DNA of 40,130 nt from contig MNCI01016355.1 in assembly GCA_015680685.1 (NCBI GenBank), forward strand, positions 134,965 through 175,094. The letters run 5' to 3'. The translations under genes and the position numbers were made by a program. The notes below the pieces were generated by a model that saw nothing but the letters and a program-made list of their open reading frames with translations, ran no database searches and was not told the DNA's origin. The first letter of the stretch is position 1. Each line of letters begins with the position of its first letter. Below are positions 20,450 through 32,833 of this stretch, piece after piece. Source of the stretch: Gnetum montanum (Eukaryota; Streptophyta; Gnetopsida; Gnetales; Gnetaceae).

Positions 20450-21650
20450 CCATTAGAAGATCTTAGCATGGATGGTTATCTCCCCCACGACTAAGTTAGA
20501 AGGAGAAGATATGAAAGATGGAGCATGCTTACTCATCTATTAAGGCATTAGGTCCATTGGTTTCTCATGTTCATGGAAAGGCTTGATTTGTTAAGTGTTG
20601 AATAACAGTTTATTATTTGGGCTATAAGGTTGATAGATTAACATAGCCTTAGATGGAAAGATTTTATAGATGATATAAAGGTCTTCCAATAATGTTTGAA
20701 ACTTAGTTCATTGAGGTATGTGCATGGGATTCCAATAGAGCATCTTATCTCCTGATTGAAATTTGACTTTCCTAATCCTTAGGTCATGTCATTGTTTGTT
20801 GTATGCATTGTGCACTTCATTGGATGATAGGGCCACTAATTAGTTTTCATTTAGCACATTGAGGTTTATTAATAATTCTTTCTATGCTAGAGTTAGGTCC
20901 AAGTTGAGGTCACATGCAGTTGACAGTGTATAGAGTTCTACTTGAATAGAAACTATTGGGAGATTTTCGTACATGAACTTGTAGGGAGAACATCCTATAG
21001 GGAGTTTCCAAGTTGAATGATAAGCCCAAAGGACATCATTGAGTTTAGAGCTCTAGTCTCTTCTATATTTACTAATTGTTCTTGTTAGTATTTTGGTTAT
21101 CTCCCTATTTGTGACTTTAGCTTGATTATTAGCTTAGGGGGTGGTATGGAGTTGTTAATTTATGTTCCACCCCCAAGCATTGCATGGGTTTACAAAAAGT
21201 GGTGCCCATGAAATATGTCTTATTATCAAAAATAAGTGCCCTTGGCATATCAAACCTATTTACAACATATTGTTGTACAATTCGGGCCACCATAGAGGAT
21301 GTACAGTTAGTGATGGTTGCAGATTTTGTCCATTTCATGGAGTAGTCAACAACTTCAATTATGTAGGCCTTCCCATTGGACATGAGGTTTATGGACCCCA
21401 TAAAGTCAATTCCCTAGAGGTTAAAAGGCTCTAGTAGTTGGATCCACTATTGGGATCCTTTTATATGAGTAGTCATCTCTTTGTCTCATTGGCATCTATC
21501 ACAAGAGCCGATGAAGTGATGTGCATCCTTAAAAAGTGTTGGCCAATAATATCCTACCATGATGATCTTTAATGGCCATTTTCCTCCTAGAATAGTGACC
21601 CCCACAAGGACCCTCATGTGCATCTTAGAGGACTCATAATTGATCAACAT
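20450..21650 (-). pseudogene. Integrase region of element B
   Basis: Catalytic core visible at 21129-21401: VVDYSMKWTKSATITNCTSS, then VVNRFDMPRALIFDN (second Asp kept, but the usual NGT reads NKT), GVEHKLTTPYHP. The C-terminal domain is visible nearer 20700-20800 (VKFQSGDKMLYWNP, like the FQPGDKVL motif). The frame ends near 20450 after motif m1. The N-terminal zinc-binding part is near 21500-21640 and damaged. Several stops and frameshifts are present. Confidence 0.8.
20479..20497 (-). other. Polypurine-like motif m1 (element B), at the end of pol
   Basis: The minus strand reads AACTTAGTCGTGGGGGAGA. In the integrase frame it encodes NLVVGEI, shortly before the stop at about 20450. The motif could thus be kept for coding reasons, for priming, or both. 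Confidence 0.5.
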
Positions 21651-21879
21651 TAGGAATGAACCATCTGACTAGGCCATCTACGCAAACCTTGTAAAGGTTG
21701 TCATTGATCTCTATGAAGTGTTTGATCTAGTGAAGAAACTTCTATTTCTTCTTATTTTCCCACTTGTATGGCATCTCTTGCATGAGTAGATAGGAAAGGA
21801 TGTTCTCATACTAGTTGATCTCCTTGGGGTCTTGTTCATTCACAACACTAGTAAAGGGGAGTTCATTAGGGAATTATTC

Positions 21880-22340
21880 TAAGAGTGGGCTCTTCTCCTC
21901 CTTGCTATCCCATTGTAGCCAAGACAAGTGATCAACTTCTACATTCTCGATTTCTTTTCTATCCACCATCGTAAGATTGAACTTTTATAAAATCACCAAC
22001 CATCATATAACATGGGGACTCACTGTTGGTTTGTTCATGAGGAACCTAATAGCATTGTGGTCTATGTGCATAAACACCTTATATCTAAGCACATAGTACT
22101 TGAATTTATTTAGAGCATACACCACTACCATGTGTTCTTTTTCAGTGGTGGCGTAATTCAGTTGTGCATCCATAATGCTCCTACTTGCACAATGGATATA
22201 ATAAGGATGTTTCTGATCATCCAACTATGTAAGCATGGCTCCTAATGCATAGTTGGATGCATCCATCATGATATGAAATGATCTAGATTAATGTTGAGCT
22301 TATAAGATTGGTGTTTCTATGAGCTTCTACTTGAGATGTT
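21880..22340 (-). pseudogene. RNase H region of element B
   Basis: Minus strand 22003-22224 is open and reads QKHPYYIHCASRSIMDAQLN, then YATTEKEHMVVVYALNKFKY and VFMHIDHNAIRFLMNK. The catalytic acidic residues are visible: MDAS just upstream (about 22250-22262), TEKE, and DH. Stops lie upstream and downstream. The linker to integrase follows at about 21880-21990. Confidence 0.8.
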
Positions 22341-23340
22341 GAAATGCATGCTCGCATTCCTATTTCTAGATCAATGATGCATCCTTCTTTATGAGCTTTA
22401 TCAACGATTTGATAATTTTTGAAAAATTCTCAATAAAACACCTATAGTAACCAGTGTGTCCATGGAATGACCTAACATCTTTAATATTTTTAGGCTATTT
22501 AGTGATTCCTTAGATGACCCTTATCTTTTTTGGGTCTACCTTGATCTCCTTGCTAGAAATATAGTGCCCCAAGACAATGCCATTTTCGACCATTAAATGG
22601 CTCTTATACCAATTGTGCTTAAGGTTGGTCTCCACACATCATTTAAGTACTTACTCTAGATGGTCCAAGGATTCCTCAAAAGTAGCCTCGTAGGAGGAGA
22701 AGTCATCCATAAAGACCTCCATCCTATTACTAATCTGATGTTGGAAGATACTAAGGACCAAGTGTTGAAATGTAGCAAGAGCATTATATAGGCCAAAGGG
22801 CATATTCCGATATACAAAAGTCTATCATGAAATTATGAATGTTTTTTTGGCATAATCCTTAGGCACAATCTAGATTTGGTTATAGCCACTATAATTGTCT
22901 AGAAAGTTGTAATCGTAATGCCCTGCTATTATGTCCAACACTTGGTCAACAAATGGCACTGGAAAGTGATCCTTGTAAGTTGTCATGTTCAACAACATAA
23001 AATTAATATAGACCCTCAACTTGCCTTCTTTCTTTGATACTATGACAAGTGGGCTAATCCACTCACTATTTTCAATGGAATAGATGAACCTTGCCTTGAG
23101 GAGTTACTCAATCTCCTCCTTGATGATTTGTTTGAGCTTGGGGTTCAACCTTCTCTGTGGTGGCCTCTTTAGTTTTATGGAGGAGTCTATATAGATCCTA
23201 TGCTGGCATATCCTAGGATCAATTCCAATGAGCTTAGGATATGACCAAGTAAAGGTTTTTGTCCATTTGTTAATAACTTTCAATAGCTTCTTTTTCTACA
23301 AAAGAGCAAGAGTGGCATTGATGATAATCAGCTTTCTATT
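22341..23340 (-). pseudogene. Reverse transcriptase region of element B
   Basis: Visible pieces in minus-strand order: a LKQIIKEEIE-like stretch (about 23110-23140), VSPLVIVSKKE-like (about 23035-23070), YSGYNQI with a TAG at the next Gln position (about 22870-22890), LCNAPTTFQ-like (about 22770-22800), LSIFQHQISNRMEVFMDD (about 22700-22755) with the FMDD box at 22702-22713 intact, and SFHGHTGYYRCFIENFSK-type sequence near 22440-22480. It aligns with the RT of element A and with D up to the E insertion. Stops and frameshifts exclude activity. Confidence 0.8.
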
Positions 23341-23799
23341 ATTTAGAAAGGAATATTCCATCACAATCAGTAGAGATTTTAGCTCAAGGGGCTCTTGGTT
23401 GAATGTTTCAAGGATCTCTAACTCTCCCTAATGAATTTCAAATTGTTCTTTGGAGAGTTCGCAATGGATCTGTGCCATCTAATCCATGTTATCTACATAA
23501 GAGCTTGTGAGGCTCTTAGTTGGTTCCATGCATAGTATTGAGCTACCCTTTATTTTAATTATGCCACTAGGTATCCTCATGTTTTGTGCATACAAGAACC
23601 TTTGAATTTCCTTGATATTTGCACACTGCTTACATGCTTTGAGTGCTATGCTTTTTATAGTCCATAATTTTTGCACATAGTGATACCTTATCTCACTATA
23701 TGGGATGCATGGAATGCGCTTTTTTCTCAATATTTCCAAATTTATTCTCCTTGAAATTATCCAAGGAGAGATCTTGTATCTACATATGTGCATCAATGG

Positions 23800-24190
23800 T
23801 ACTTAGCCATGCTCTTCCCATAATGATAGGAATGTCCCCCTTGTAGTTATCCACATGAATCACCAAGAAGTTAGCAAGATAGGATCATCCATAAATGGTG
23901 GTCAAAATTTCCTTCACCAATCCTAAGGAGACAATGATGGACTGATCAACCAACTCTAAGAAAATGTTACTCTTTTTGAGTGAAGGCAAGTTTTAGGCTT
24001 TGTACATCTCTTGTGATATCAAGTTAACTCCAAAAGTTGAGTCCAGAAGAGTCTTACAAGGTTCATTTCTTGTGATCTATAGGTAGATGAGGGGACTTCC
24101 AAGATTGAATCTTGTCCTATGAATATGCTTGACCTTTATCCAATCAATGGCCACATGGCTTAACATTATAGTGTGCACTTTGGGAGCATT
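23800..24190 (-). pseudogene. Retropepsin-like protease region of element B
   Basis: The minus strand near 24030-24060 reads EPCKTLLDSTFGVNLIS. This is the aspartic protease pattern LLDSGASVNLI with the Asp kept and the GAS changed. Just upstream, HVAIDWIKVK aligns with MLTHAIMDWIKAS of element A. Around 23800-23830 the words IPIIMGRAWLS-like sequence (plus strand CATGCTCTTCCCATAATGATAGG) mark the C-terminal protease motif. From there to the RT (23340-23800) is a linker with stops. Confidence 0.65.
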
Positions 24191-26746
24191 TTGGTTTGAA
24201 GGATTCTCGAGAGACATTTTAGAGGAGGTAGAAGAAGTAGGGTTAGTAGTCATAGGTGTCTGTGAGGGCTTTGTTGAACTTTTGGTTTTGAAGAATGGTC
24301 TTTTTCAAGGCTTAGTATTAGAACCACTCAATTGAGGAACCAATTGTAAGTTTACAGCCCTTGTGGTATTTCTTTACTATGACTAGGCTAGTATTTCTTC
24401 TTGCATAGATGGAGCAGGTGGAAGAGGAGTTGTAGGTGGAGGTTTACGAGTGGAATGATGAGGAGAGTAATATGAAAATGAGGAGTCTCCCCTTGGAGAT
24501 GGTGCTTTGCAATATTTAGGAGGCTAGCAGTGGTGCTGAAAGGAAGCATGAATGAAAGAGTCATGTGGAAAGATAGGTTACTAAATGTAGCACCCATAAG
24601 GATTTGGCTAGCAGTAAGGGTACTACTACCTTGGAGGTGTCATTCCCCATGCTATAGGTATTGCTACTACTAATATTGCTCATGAGGTCGAGGTGGCATT
24701 CCACTTGAATAGTAGGCTTATTGGTGGAACCATTGATAATTGCCTTGAGGATAAGGCAACCTCCTAGGTGCTTGTCATTTGGCCAATCTAGGATTCAATG
24801 CATACACCCCAGATTCTTGTAAGTATGACATAATAGGGAAACATCCATTAGGATGTTCATAGTAACATATGTCATACCCATCATCATCAGATTCAAAATC
24901 TACAACCTCTTTTACTGTAGTAGCCTTACCCTTAGCGTTGTGATGGTTACATTTAGCTTCCTTTGTCTTCCTTCTATCATGTCCACCACCTCCTTGATCT
25001 CTATTCTCCTCATCAATTCTTAGAGTACTTTGGACTTTTTCATCCAAGAAGCTTTACATTTTTTCAACCTTGGCTACTATTTTAGATATAGATTTTTGTA
25101 TTGACAAGGTTTTCCTTTGCACCACTTCATCAAGTGGTGACTCCTCCTCATTGTCATAGAATCAGACATTCCTCTTGTGGAGAGAGGGGTCCCTATTGTA
25201 CTCTTTTGCACTTTCTCTCTTTCTCAACTCACCTTCTTCCTTCGCTACGTACTCAATGACCCTTTGGATTTTATGGGCCTTTAGCTATAAATGTCTCCCT
25301 TGGCCATAGACCCTATGAGTTCTCCTCATTTTAGTTCAGAGCCCATCTATGATGTGATAGAGTTGATCCCTTTGAGAATAGCCATGGCCTTGACATTAGC
25401 ACAACAAGGAGTAGTACCTATCCATGATCGCATCCAAGGATTCTTAAGTTTCCTATTTCCATCCTTGGATTTACCTTCTCAAGTTGGACACTCAAGAGTA
25501 CATTTATCACTTTTCATTGAATAGTTCAAGCATTGTAATTCACCTTCAAATTGAATCCAGTACCAAGGATTGGTACCAACTTTTAGCTTCTTTGATGAGT
25601 GTCCTGGAAAATAGCTTCAATTTTTGCCATTCATTTTCCATGTTTTGTAAGGCACAGACATCATGAAATGCTTGCAAGTGGTTTTGTGGATCTAAATTAT
25701 ATCCCCTTTCAAACTTATAGATATTATTCATATCCAACCATTTGATTTAGCTATCTTTCACATACCTTATTGGTATCCTAATAGCCTTTGCAATGTTCAA
25801 CATGTTTCTAGTTGCCAATAGGAGTTCATCATAGTCATAGTGGTCATGGTGGTCCCTATCATGGCCATGATGCCTATGACAATCCTTGCTATTCCTTCTT
25901 TCACTATTCTTGATCATCTCCGTACTATTCATGCCCATGGTCTTTGTCATTACAGTGCAATGTGCAAGCATTCCTATCATGTTGTTCACCTCCATCATGG
26001 TTCTTGCTGCCTCTGCAACTTCAATCGAAGTTGGAGGAAGAAGACGATGAGGATGAGGAAGGATGAAGAGGGAGGAGAACTAGCACTAGAGTGATGCCTA
26101 TTACTACCCCTTCTTTGGTCCCTACTACATTCATCATATTTATCTTTGTTTTGATGCTTTTCCTCATTTCCACCCTGGCTACATCCTTTCAAGGCCCTTT
26201 GATCATGGAATCCATTATTCCCAAAACCATGGTTGGTTATGGTTGGTTGTATTTGTTGGTTAATGGTCTCCTTATTGAAGAAAGGAGGAGAATCAGTGTA
26301 TTGAGAGCTCCTTGAAAAGAAGTTATTTCCTTCTTTATGTATGTGCAAGAACAAGTGGGTATGGCCCTACTTGTCTTTTGTGGCCTCATATCGGGCCTCC
26401 ATCTACTAATCTTTCTTTTTCTATGTCTATGTGGGATGATAGTCCTAGTAGGCATGATCTTGCACTTCATACTCAGAATTGAGTCCTACAATGTCCAATT
26501 TGATAATATTTTTAAGCAACATTATAGGAACAAATCAATTAGGAGGCAACATGATGTTACATTCCATGTGCCTCCACACAACTACTCATCCTGATGTAGG
26601 ATGAAGGTGAAGTTTGGAGTGTACTCATCCAGATGAGTTTAGACAACTTTGAACTGTTTAGGCATTGGCATCTTGAGGCCTTCTTGTTGTTACTAATTGG
26701 ATTTTCTTACAAATGGTGGAGAGTTTTCTCGATGAGAAGAAGCCAT
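24191..26746 (-). pseudogene. gag of element B
   Basis: Start chosen at 26746: MASSHRENSPPF resembles MSFSHRTHNTSF of element C and lies 130 bases from the LTR. Then come an Arg/Ser-rich region with stops, ELLLATRNMLNIAKAIRIP (25747-25998), the Gag core KFERGYNLDPQNHLQAFHDV and WQKLKLFSRTLIKEAKSWYQ (25546-25737), an ESLDAIMDRYY region near 25400-25440, a KVQSTLRIDEEN stretch (24775-25047), and a Pro-rich tail (PPPTTPLPPAPS, about 24400-24450). No zinc knuckle seen. Gag would build the particle that carries the element RNA. Many stops and frame changes. Confidence 0.75.
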
Positions 26747-26856
26747 GTTAGTTTCCAAGAAAAATAGTATATGTGTGTTATTATTATTTACCTTAATGAT
26801 TTTGACTTTAGGATTTGTTACAATGTCATTGAAGGTAGCATGCATAGCTAACAAAA

Positions 26857-26876
26857 GTTCCCAGCAATAGCACTAA
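26857..26876 (-). other. Primer-binding site of element B
   Basis: The minus strand reads TTAGTGCTATTGCTGGGAAC directly after the LTR. It resembles TGGCGCCGTTGCCGGGGA, the tRNA-Asp type PBS known from Athila and Tat elements, with mostly C-to-T and G-to-A differences. Confidence 0.7.
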
Positions 26877-27713
26877 TGATGAACGATGAGTATACCCTAT
26901 GTTTAACCATAGAAATCACAGGCATTCACTTAGCAATCCAATTGAATTTTATAGACTGTAGTTCTTTCTCTAAAAGCATATTATCTAGGTGATGAACCTA
27001 AGGACACAAGTGTTGTCTTCTTGGTTGCACTTGTGTAAGTACAAGCATATGGTTAAGTGTAACCAAGGCACATGATTTATATATTTCTATATGTTTTATC
27101 TATTTTATCTTAATTTAAAAAAAGTAATTAATTATTAATTAATCTCATAAACTATCTAATTCCTTAAGCTATTTTCTAACATAAGTATCTAGTCCCACCT
27201 GCAGCACACATCCTAAATGTGTCACAACACTATTGGGCTACCAAGTGCTAGCACTACTAGGATTACCAATTGTTAATGTTAGGATTACCAATTGATAATG
27301 TTATGTTTAAGGTGATTGTACTTATGTGTATTAATTAATCTTATTTAATTAACTAAGGACATGAAATTAAAGTGCATTAAACTAAACATTAAGCTATTTC
27401 CAAATGTTGCAAGGTATTTTAAGAAGTTTATCTTCATTATAGTCACACTGAAGTGTCTAGGTACATTAGTGCTTGAATAAGGATTCATACACATCTTGAC
27501 TCCTAATGGGGGTACTTAGAAAATATTCTAACTATTGTGAAAACAAACTACAAGAACTTCCCTAAGTTATTGAATAACTGATGCCATAAATGTGATGGGT
27601 GCATGCATTTATATAGGCAAACTTAGATGCCATGTCGATGCATATGCATGAATGCATTAGATCATGTGTCGACAAGGATGCGTCCATGCAACCCATTGAT
27701 GATGATTCATCAC
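26877..27713 (-). repeat. 5' LTR of element B
   Basis: Starts TGATGAACGATGAG and ends GATTCATCA (plus coordinates). It matches the split 3' LTR. A TATA-like box on the minus strand (CCTATATAAA, 27608-27617) lies just after the GATGCAT minisatellite (27630-27712) in element order. A 22-base tandem duplication (27259-27280, 27281-27302) is absent from the 3' copy. Confidence 0.9.
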
Positions 27714-28516
27714 TCATGTTATATATTATTCCATCTTATAGTTTTAATTTTAATGTATTATGACCTCATCATACTTACTTTATTAATTGGTGTTTTCATG
27801 GATACAAGAATAGCTCCAGATAGATAGTTCACTTCATCATGTATGTTAATTCTAATGTTTTACTAATAAAATTGAAGCTTTTTTTGATTTTGTATCTTGT
27901 TTTATCATACTTTTAAAACCTTATCTTTAATAATTTTTTGAGCCTATTTTAAATTCATTATTACATCTAAATTTTCAATACCTCATTTTAATGGTTAGTT
28001 TTCCTTTTTGATTTCATTCTTATTGTTGAGGTTTTCATATGATCTCTTTTGAGAGATTTTTCTTATGTTTATTGTTTAAATAGAATGTTAATAATTGATA
28101 TATTATCATAACTTCTAATGGTAACATATTAGCTTCTCATAAAAGTATGGTATATAAAATGAGAAGTTTAACCTTAAATTCAAGTGGTTAGCTAGTTATC
28201 TAATGAGCATGTGTAGGTAAGAGGTTGTCAATTTGAGTCCAAAGGAAAATTTAGTTTAATTTATGCATAATATTATAAAAGATATAATGCATCTCTTAAT
28301 CTCACTTTATAAAATTTTGAATGCTTATCACACATAATTCAAAGCCAAAAAAGTACATTAGTCCATTTTGGAATTTAGTGATCCAACTACTTGAGGAGAA
28401 ATTTAGCATCATTATAGCAACTTTTAAAAAAGAAAAAGTCTAGAAAAATAAAGATCTCATGAAAAAAGAGATAGAAAAGAAAATAAAAGAATAGAAAAAA
28501 GTTAAAGTAACATGAG
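27714..28516. other. AT-rich flank between elements B and D, unassigned
   Basis: No credible gene. After the CTCAT target duplicate the sequence is AT-rich and low in complexity. It should continue the DNA interrupted at 7770, but I could not show LINE coding sequence here. A weak tRNA-like stretch (about 28180-28245: AAGTGGTTAGCTAG, later GTCAATTTGAGTCC) might be an old SINE, and somewhat similar words occur on the minus strand near 7440-7470. A-rich sequence (28420-28505) precedes element D. Confidence 0.4.
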
Positions 28517-29499
28517 TGATGAATGGTGAAGGTACCCCTACGTCCAACCATATGAATCACAAAGCATTCACATGTAATCTGATTGAATTTCATGGACTTT
28601 ATAGTTTCCAGTGCACTAGTCTTCTAGGTAGTGAACCTTGCCCTAAGGTCATTTGTTGTCTTCTTGATTATAGTTGTGAAGTACAAAGGTATGGTTAAGT
28701 GAAATTGAGGCATATGATTTTTATCATTTTATAATTTATGTTTTGTGGTGCTTTGAAGAGAGAGATGAAGTGATATAATGATTAATCTAAATTAACTAAC
28801 TGATCTCTAATTGGTCCTAACATAAGCATCTGACCCAACTTTCTGTACATGTCCTAAACCCATGTATCCACTGCTAGGTTACCAAGCACTATGCTACTGG
28901 GCATACCAAGAAATAATGCTACTAGGATTACCAAGCAAATACATAATACGTTCAAAGCGGTCGTACTTATGTAATTAATCTATCTAACTTATCTCACTTA
29001 ATTATTTCATTAGCTTAATCACTAGAAAACATTGAATAAATAATTGAAAATATTGAATGCATGAATAAATATCTAACCTATTCAAAATGCTACAAATTTT
29101 ATCAAGAAACTCATCTTTATTGCCACACACACTATTGTGTTCAAGTACAATAGTGCTTAAATAAAGATCCATACACTCAGTGACTCCTACTGTGGGCACT
29201 CACGAGAAATATTCTAACTTTCAAATGTAAAAACTGCAAGGGTTCAACTACTATTCTCAATTTAATGCCATAAATATGACTAGTGAGCACATATTTATAG
29301 TCCAAGAAAGACCCCCTTATGTTGATGGGGCTGCATTGATGCAATAGACTATGTCGATGGGGTCATGTTAACGCAATAGATTGCATTGACGAGACCTAGT
29401 TAACTGGGCCTAGTCAATGGGACCCAGTCGATACAATCGACTACATTGACAGGGCCTAGTTGATGGGGCCTAGTCAATGTAACAAACTGTATTTGATCA
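28517..29499 (-). repeat. 3' LTR of element D
   Basis: Starts TGATGAATGG, ends TTTGATCA at the PPT. U3 minisatellite built on GATGGGGCCTAGTCAATG (about 29316-29495). TATA box on the minus strand CTATAAATAT (29291-29300). AATAAAG on the minus strand near 29112. Shares the core words GAATAAAG/ACTCCTACTG.GGGCACT with all other LTRs here. Confidence 0.9.
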
Positions 29500-29515
29500 T
29501 ACCCCCACAACTAAA
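29500..29515 (-). other. Polypurine tract of element D
   Basis: The minus strand reads TTTAGTTGTGGGGGTA and abuts the LTR start TGATCA. It is well preserved. Confidence 0.8.
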
Positions 29516-29717
29516 TGAAAACTCATCCTCAAGCTCTTTACAAAATTGGAAAGGTATGGCATTATTTACTAGCTTTTGACATAACAAAACAAGACAAAAT
29601 AGACATAACAAAACTGAGTGCCCAGTATATAGATCAACCACGTTACAAAATTGAGCATGGTACAAAAATTTGACAAGCACATCCTCTAATGACATGAAGA
29701 CAAAAGACAAGATCACA

Positions 29718-32573
29718 CAGTCCTAGGTGATGGAGGCTCCTAAGGCTTTGATGGACCTTCTCCAGCTCAAGTCACAACTAGTAGCTAAGGTGGTTATGGT
29801 TGTTCTACTACTATTGCAACTTCTAGTGAAAGGCTAAAATCATCCAACAATGCTTTCATCTTTTCCTCTTTATTTCTAGGATCGTTCATGGTCCATGTAG
29901 CTTCACTAATGTGGGCCAGAATTGGAATATTCTAAGGACAAGGAAAAATTAGAAGCAACTCCTTTATGTTGACAAACCAAGTCATGAATTATTTGCACTC
30001 GATGTTGAACACTCAAATTATTCTTGCAGTGCTTGGTAATCATTTATTCTTTTGGCCAAGTTCTCGATGATTGATCTTTGGTTGGTGAATTTTTCCTTGA
30101 GAACCTTGAGTTTAGCATTTACCACCATAAGCTTTTTCTTAGTGTGTTTATGGTTTTTGAACTTGGCCTTGTATAATAAGTATGAGCTAGTCACTTGCTT
30201 CTCAAGCTTAGATTGATTTGGTAGTTAGCATTGCTCAGTTTGCATAGTAGAGATTGGATAGCTCTATGTACTCCATCATCTCTTCAATATGCAACTCCTT
30301 CATGAAAATTTTCACCTTGTTGTAGGCATCAATCCCATCGATGATGGGTTGCCACATTTCTCTACCTTGTTGGAGTTGTTGGAGGACCTCATGAACCTAT
30401 GCTTTCACCAGTTGGATACACTTTTCATTCACCTCCTTCTGTAGGCCAACTTGGTCTCTATAATGATTTTTAACTTTTTTGAATTTTAGAGCCTCATTTT
30501 TCTAGGTGACGATCTCAATGGCTAAGTTTTGGTGTAAGGCATGGATCTTCTCTATGGAGAGATTATGATTCTCTACGCTCAATCTCCTCAATTTGATGTT
30601 TACTCTAGTGAGATGCTCCTATTGTTAATGGATGAATTCTTCTAGCTATTGTTTTTGTGCATCAACACTTTGTAGGTGATGATTTTTTTATGGTTAATGT
30701 TTCATTCTCCTAGTGTATTTGTATCAAGTCCCTTCATATTGAATGAGTTTTACCTTTTTCTATAGATTGATTAAAGAATGTCATTACTAATTCTTCCTCA
30801 ACCCACTTTAGCTATTCTTGAAGCTACTAAAAAGCTTCGTCTCATGTCAATGCAGGGTTGATAAGAGCATGGTTAGTAATTTGGGCACGTAATCCAACAA
30901 CTTTTGTGATTAGGCATTGATTATGTGCTTGAGCTATTTCAAGTTGTCCTTCTAAGATGAGGCACTTACCCTTTGCCTCTAGCAGCTCTAACTAGGTTGC
31001 AATGATGGTATCTGAAAAATTAAAGATATCCAAAATTGGTTGCATGATGCCCACCAATTGGTCCAATAGTTTTTCATGCTGGGTTGCATTCAATTTCCTA
31101 CTGATTGTCCTTGCAGATTTTTACACATCTCTAAGTGCAGAAACATCTGGTACAAGTGTCATAGGTGTGTTTAATGCCTTAGCAACTTGATCAGCAATGA
31201 TCTCTATAGTTGTCTCTTGCCCCTAGTGCTGTATCACCAATATGGTTGCCTCCTCACCCTCCTCCAAGCACATTGAAAAGGAAGTAGCATTCCTAGAGAT
31301 TTTTGGGAATAGATGACTCTAAGAGAGAGACACCATTACCTCTTGGGCACTTGGATTTAACCTCGCAAGTAACTGCATTCGTTGGATAGATAGCATTGAT
31401 CCATCTCCCTCCATCTGGCTGATTGTATGAACCACTTTTCTGAGGTGATTCATGGCTAATCTATACATAGATAGGTCTCCACCACTAGTTCCTACTTATT
31501 GCTCCTACATTTGCAAAAGTTGGTCTTAAATTTTTTGAATGTGGCCAACCATAGTGTGAGCCTCCAACAATTGCTCATGAGTAGGTGGTGGAGGTGGTTG
31601 TTGTTACTCCTCTTCTGTGGATGTGGTAGGTGTCTTATCCTTTATCATCTTAGCCCACAAAGCATTAGGAGCATGCCTGAGTGTATCATTTTTATAGTAG
31701 AATATTCATGCCCCTTTGCATAATTTTCTGATCTAATAAGGGAAGGGTAAGGCATTTCTTCCACATTCATTCTCCTTGAAGTGTTTTTCTATCTCTAGAT
31801 AGATTAATTGTGGAAGGTTCACTAAAAATTTTTCATTTAGAGTGGCACATGCTTGGGTGGAGAAGGTTGTCACCTTAGTGGGTCTCACTATTGGATTAAG
31901 GTGATAGGCCACTATCTTAAAATAGACTTGCTCTACTAGTGTGAGCATACCAAACTCCTTGTAGTCAACCCCATAACATCGTGGAGTCCACTCCTTCTTT
32001 GCTCTGAGATTAGCTTGTGTGGAAAGCTCTGCCAACTATGTTCCTACATCAAGCAATCCAAGGACCTAAGCAGTGGCTTCTATTAAGTAAGACAATTGGA
32101 TATCCTTGATTTTTACAGTGGCTCTTACTCTCCTATTGATCTAGAAGAGATACATTTCTCCCATGTACCACACCCCACTAGAAGTGATGATTGGCCATAT
32201 GGGAGAGGCTTGTAGTTAACCTCTTACATCTTTTGGACCCCATTCAAGGAATGGCCCAAAGTTTAGCTCTTGGAGAACTAAGAATTAAACCTCATGATTC
32301 CTGATTATGTCGAGGTAGGCTTGTGTGAGTGTGATTTTCAGTCTAGGTATAGGGTCTGGTGCTTCACCTTGCTATGAGTGTTCAAATGTAGCTTCCTCTT
32401 TAAAAATCTATTAGATAGATTCCACCTCAGCTTTGTCTCTGAGAGGTTCCATTGTGTGGGTTGCCTCAGCTTGTTCTTAGCCATGTTTTTATTTTTCCTC
32501 TTCCTCCTCTAGGTTGTTTCTCCCATGGTTGCGATGGTCCTTCCTCTTGCAGTCTCTTTAGTCTTGGTGCCAT
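29718..32573 (-). pseudogene. Extra ORF of element D with putative plant transposon domain
   Basis: Start at 32573: MAPRLKRLQEEGPSQPWEKQ. Then THTMEPLRDKAEVES after a frameshift, the transposon-type domain (GVWYMGEMYLF near 32150; VLGLLDVG; 31733-32035 open: YFKIVAYHLNPIVRPTKVTT, ACATLNEKFLVNLPQLIYLE), and a long charged, Leu-rich part that looks coiled-coil. The end near 29720 reads ALLDDFSLSPEVAI shortly before. About 950 codons, as in B. The best match I can name is the putative plant transposon protein domain found in plant retroelement-derived ORFs. No signal peptide or membrane segment seen, so a classical envelope role is not supported. Many stops. Confidence 0.65.
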
Positions 32574-32833
32574 TTGTAACCACACATAACAATGGATTAG
32601 TAAATATTATGTAACTTAGAATGACTAGAATACCTTGTCTCATAGGGAGGTTACACTTGGCTAAGGTGTGATTATGGTTGGATGGATTAAGTATTATTAT
32701 TTAATTATTATGGATTAAGTTGTTGGAAGAGTTAAATTCTTAAAAATTAATAATTTAATAGCATTTTATGTCTTAACCCTTTGGGGAAGTTAGGAAAAGT
32801 CTTGAAAAATTATCATCAAAACCTTGAGGTTTG

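Larger units (their letters stand above)
7771..27713 (-). mobile_element. Element B: near full-length Athila/Tat-like LTR retrotransposon carrying nested element C
   Basis: Minus-strand element bounded by related LTRs and by a five-base target duplication with one mismatch (CTTAT 7766-7770, CTCAT 27714-27718). Without element C it is about 13 kb. In element order: 5' LTR (26877-27713), PBS, gag, protease, RT, RNase H, integrase, m1, long untranslated region, TATA/minisatellite module, m2, extra ORF, polypurine tract, 3' LTR (7771-7906 plus 14863-15533). Every coding part is broken. It is the most complete copy in the window and so serves as the reference for the others. Confidence 0.85.

Noticed and set aside
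26091-26594. Hydrophobic plus-strand frames
   Set aside because: Antisense to gag of element B. The hydrophobic look comes from reversed codons.
27714-28516. Possible solo LTR or further LTR element
   Set aside because: It lacks the conserved LTR words (ACTCCTACTG, GCACT, AATAAAG) and the TGATGAG/CTCATCA ends.
29316-29495. CRISPR-like array
   Set aside because: The units are adjacent degenerate minisatellite copies with no unique spacers of equal length, inside an LTR of a plant element.
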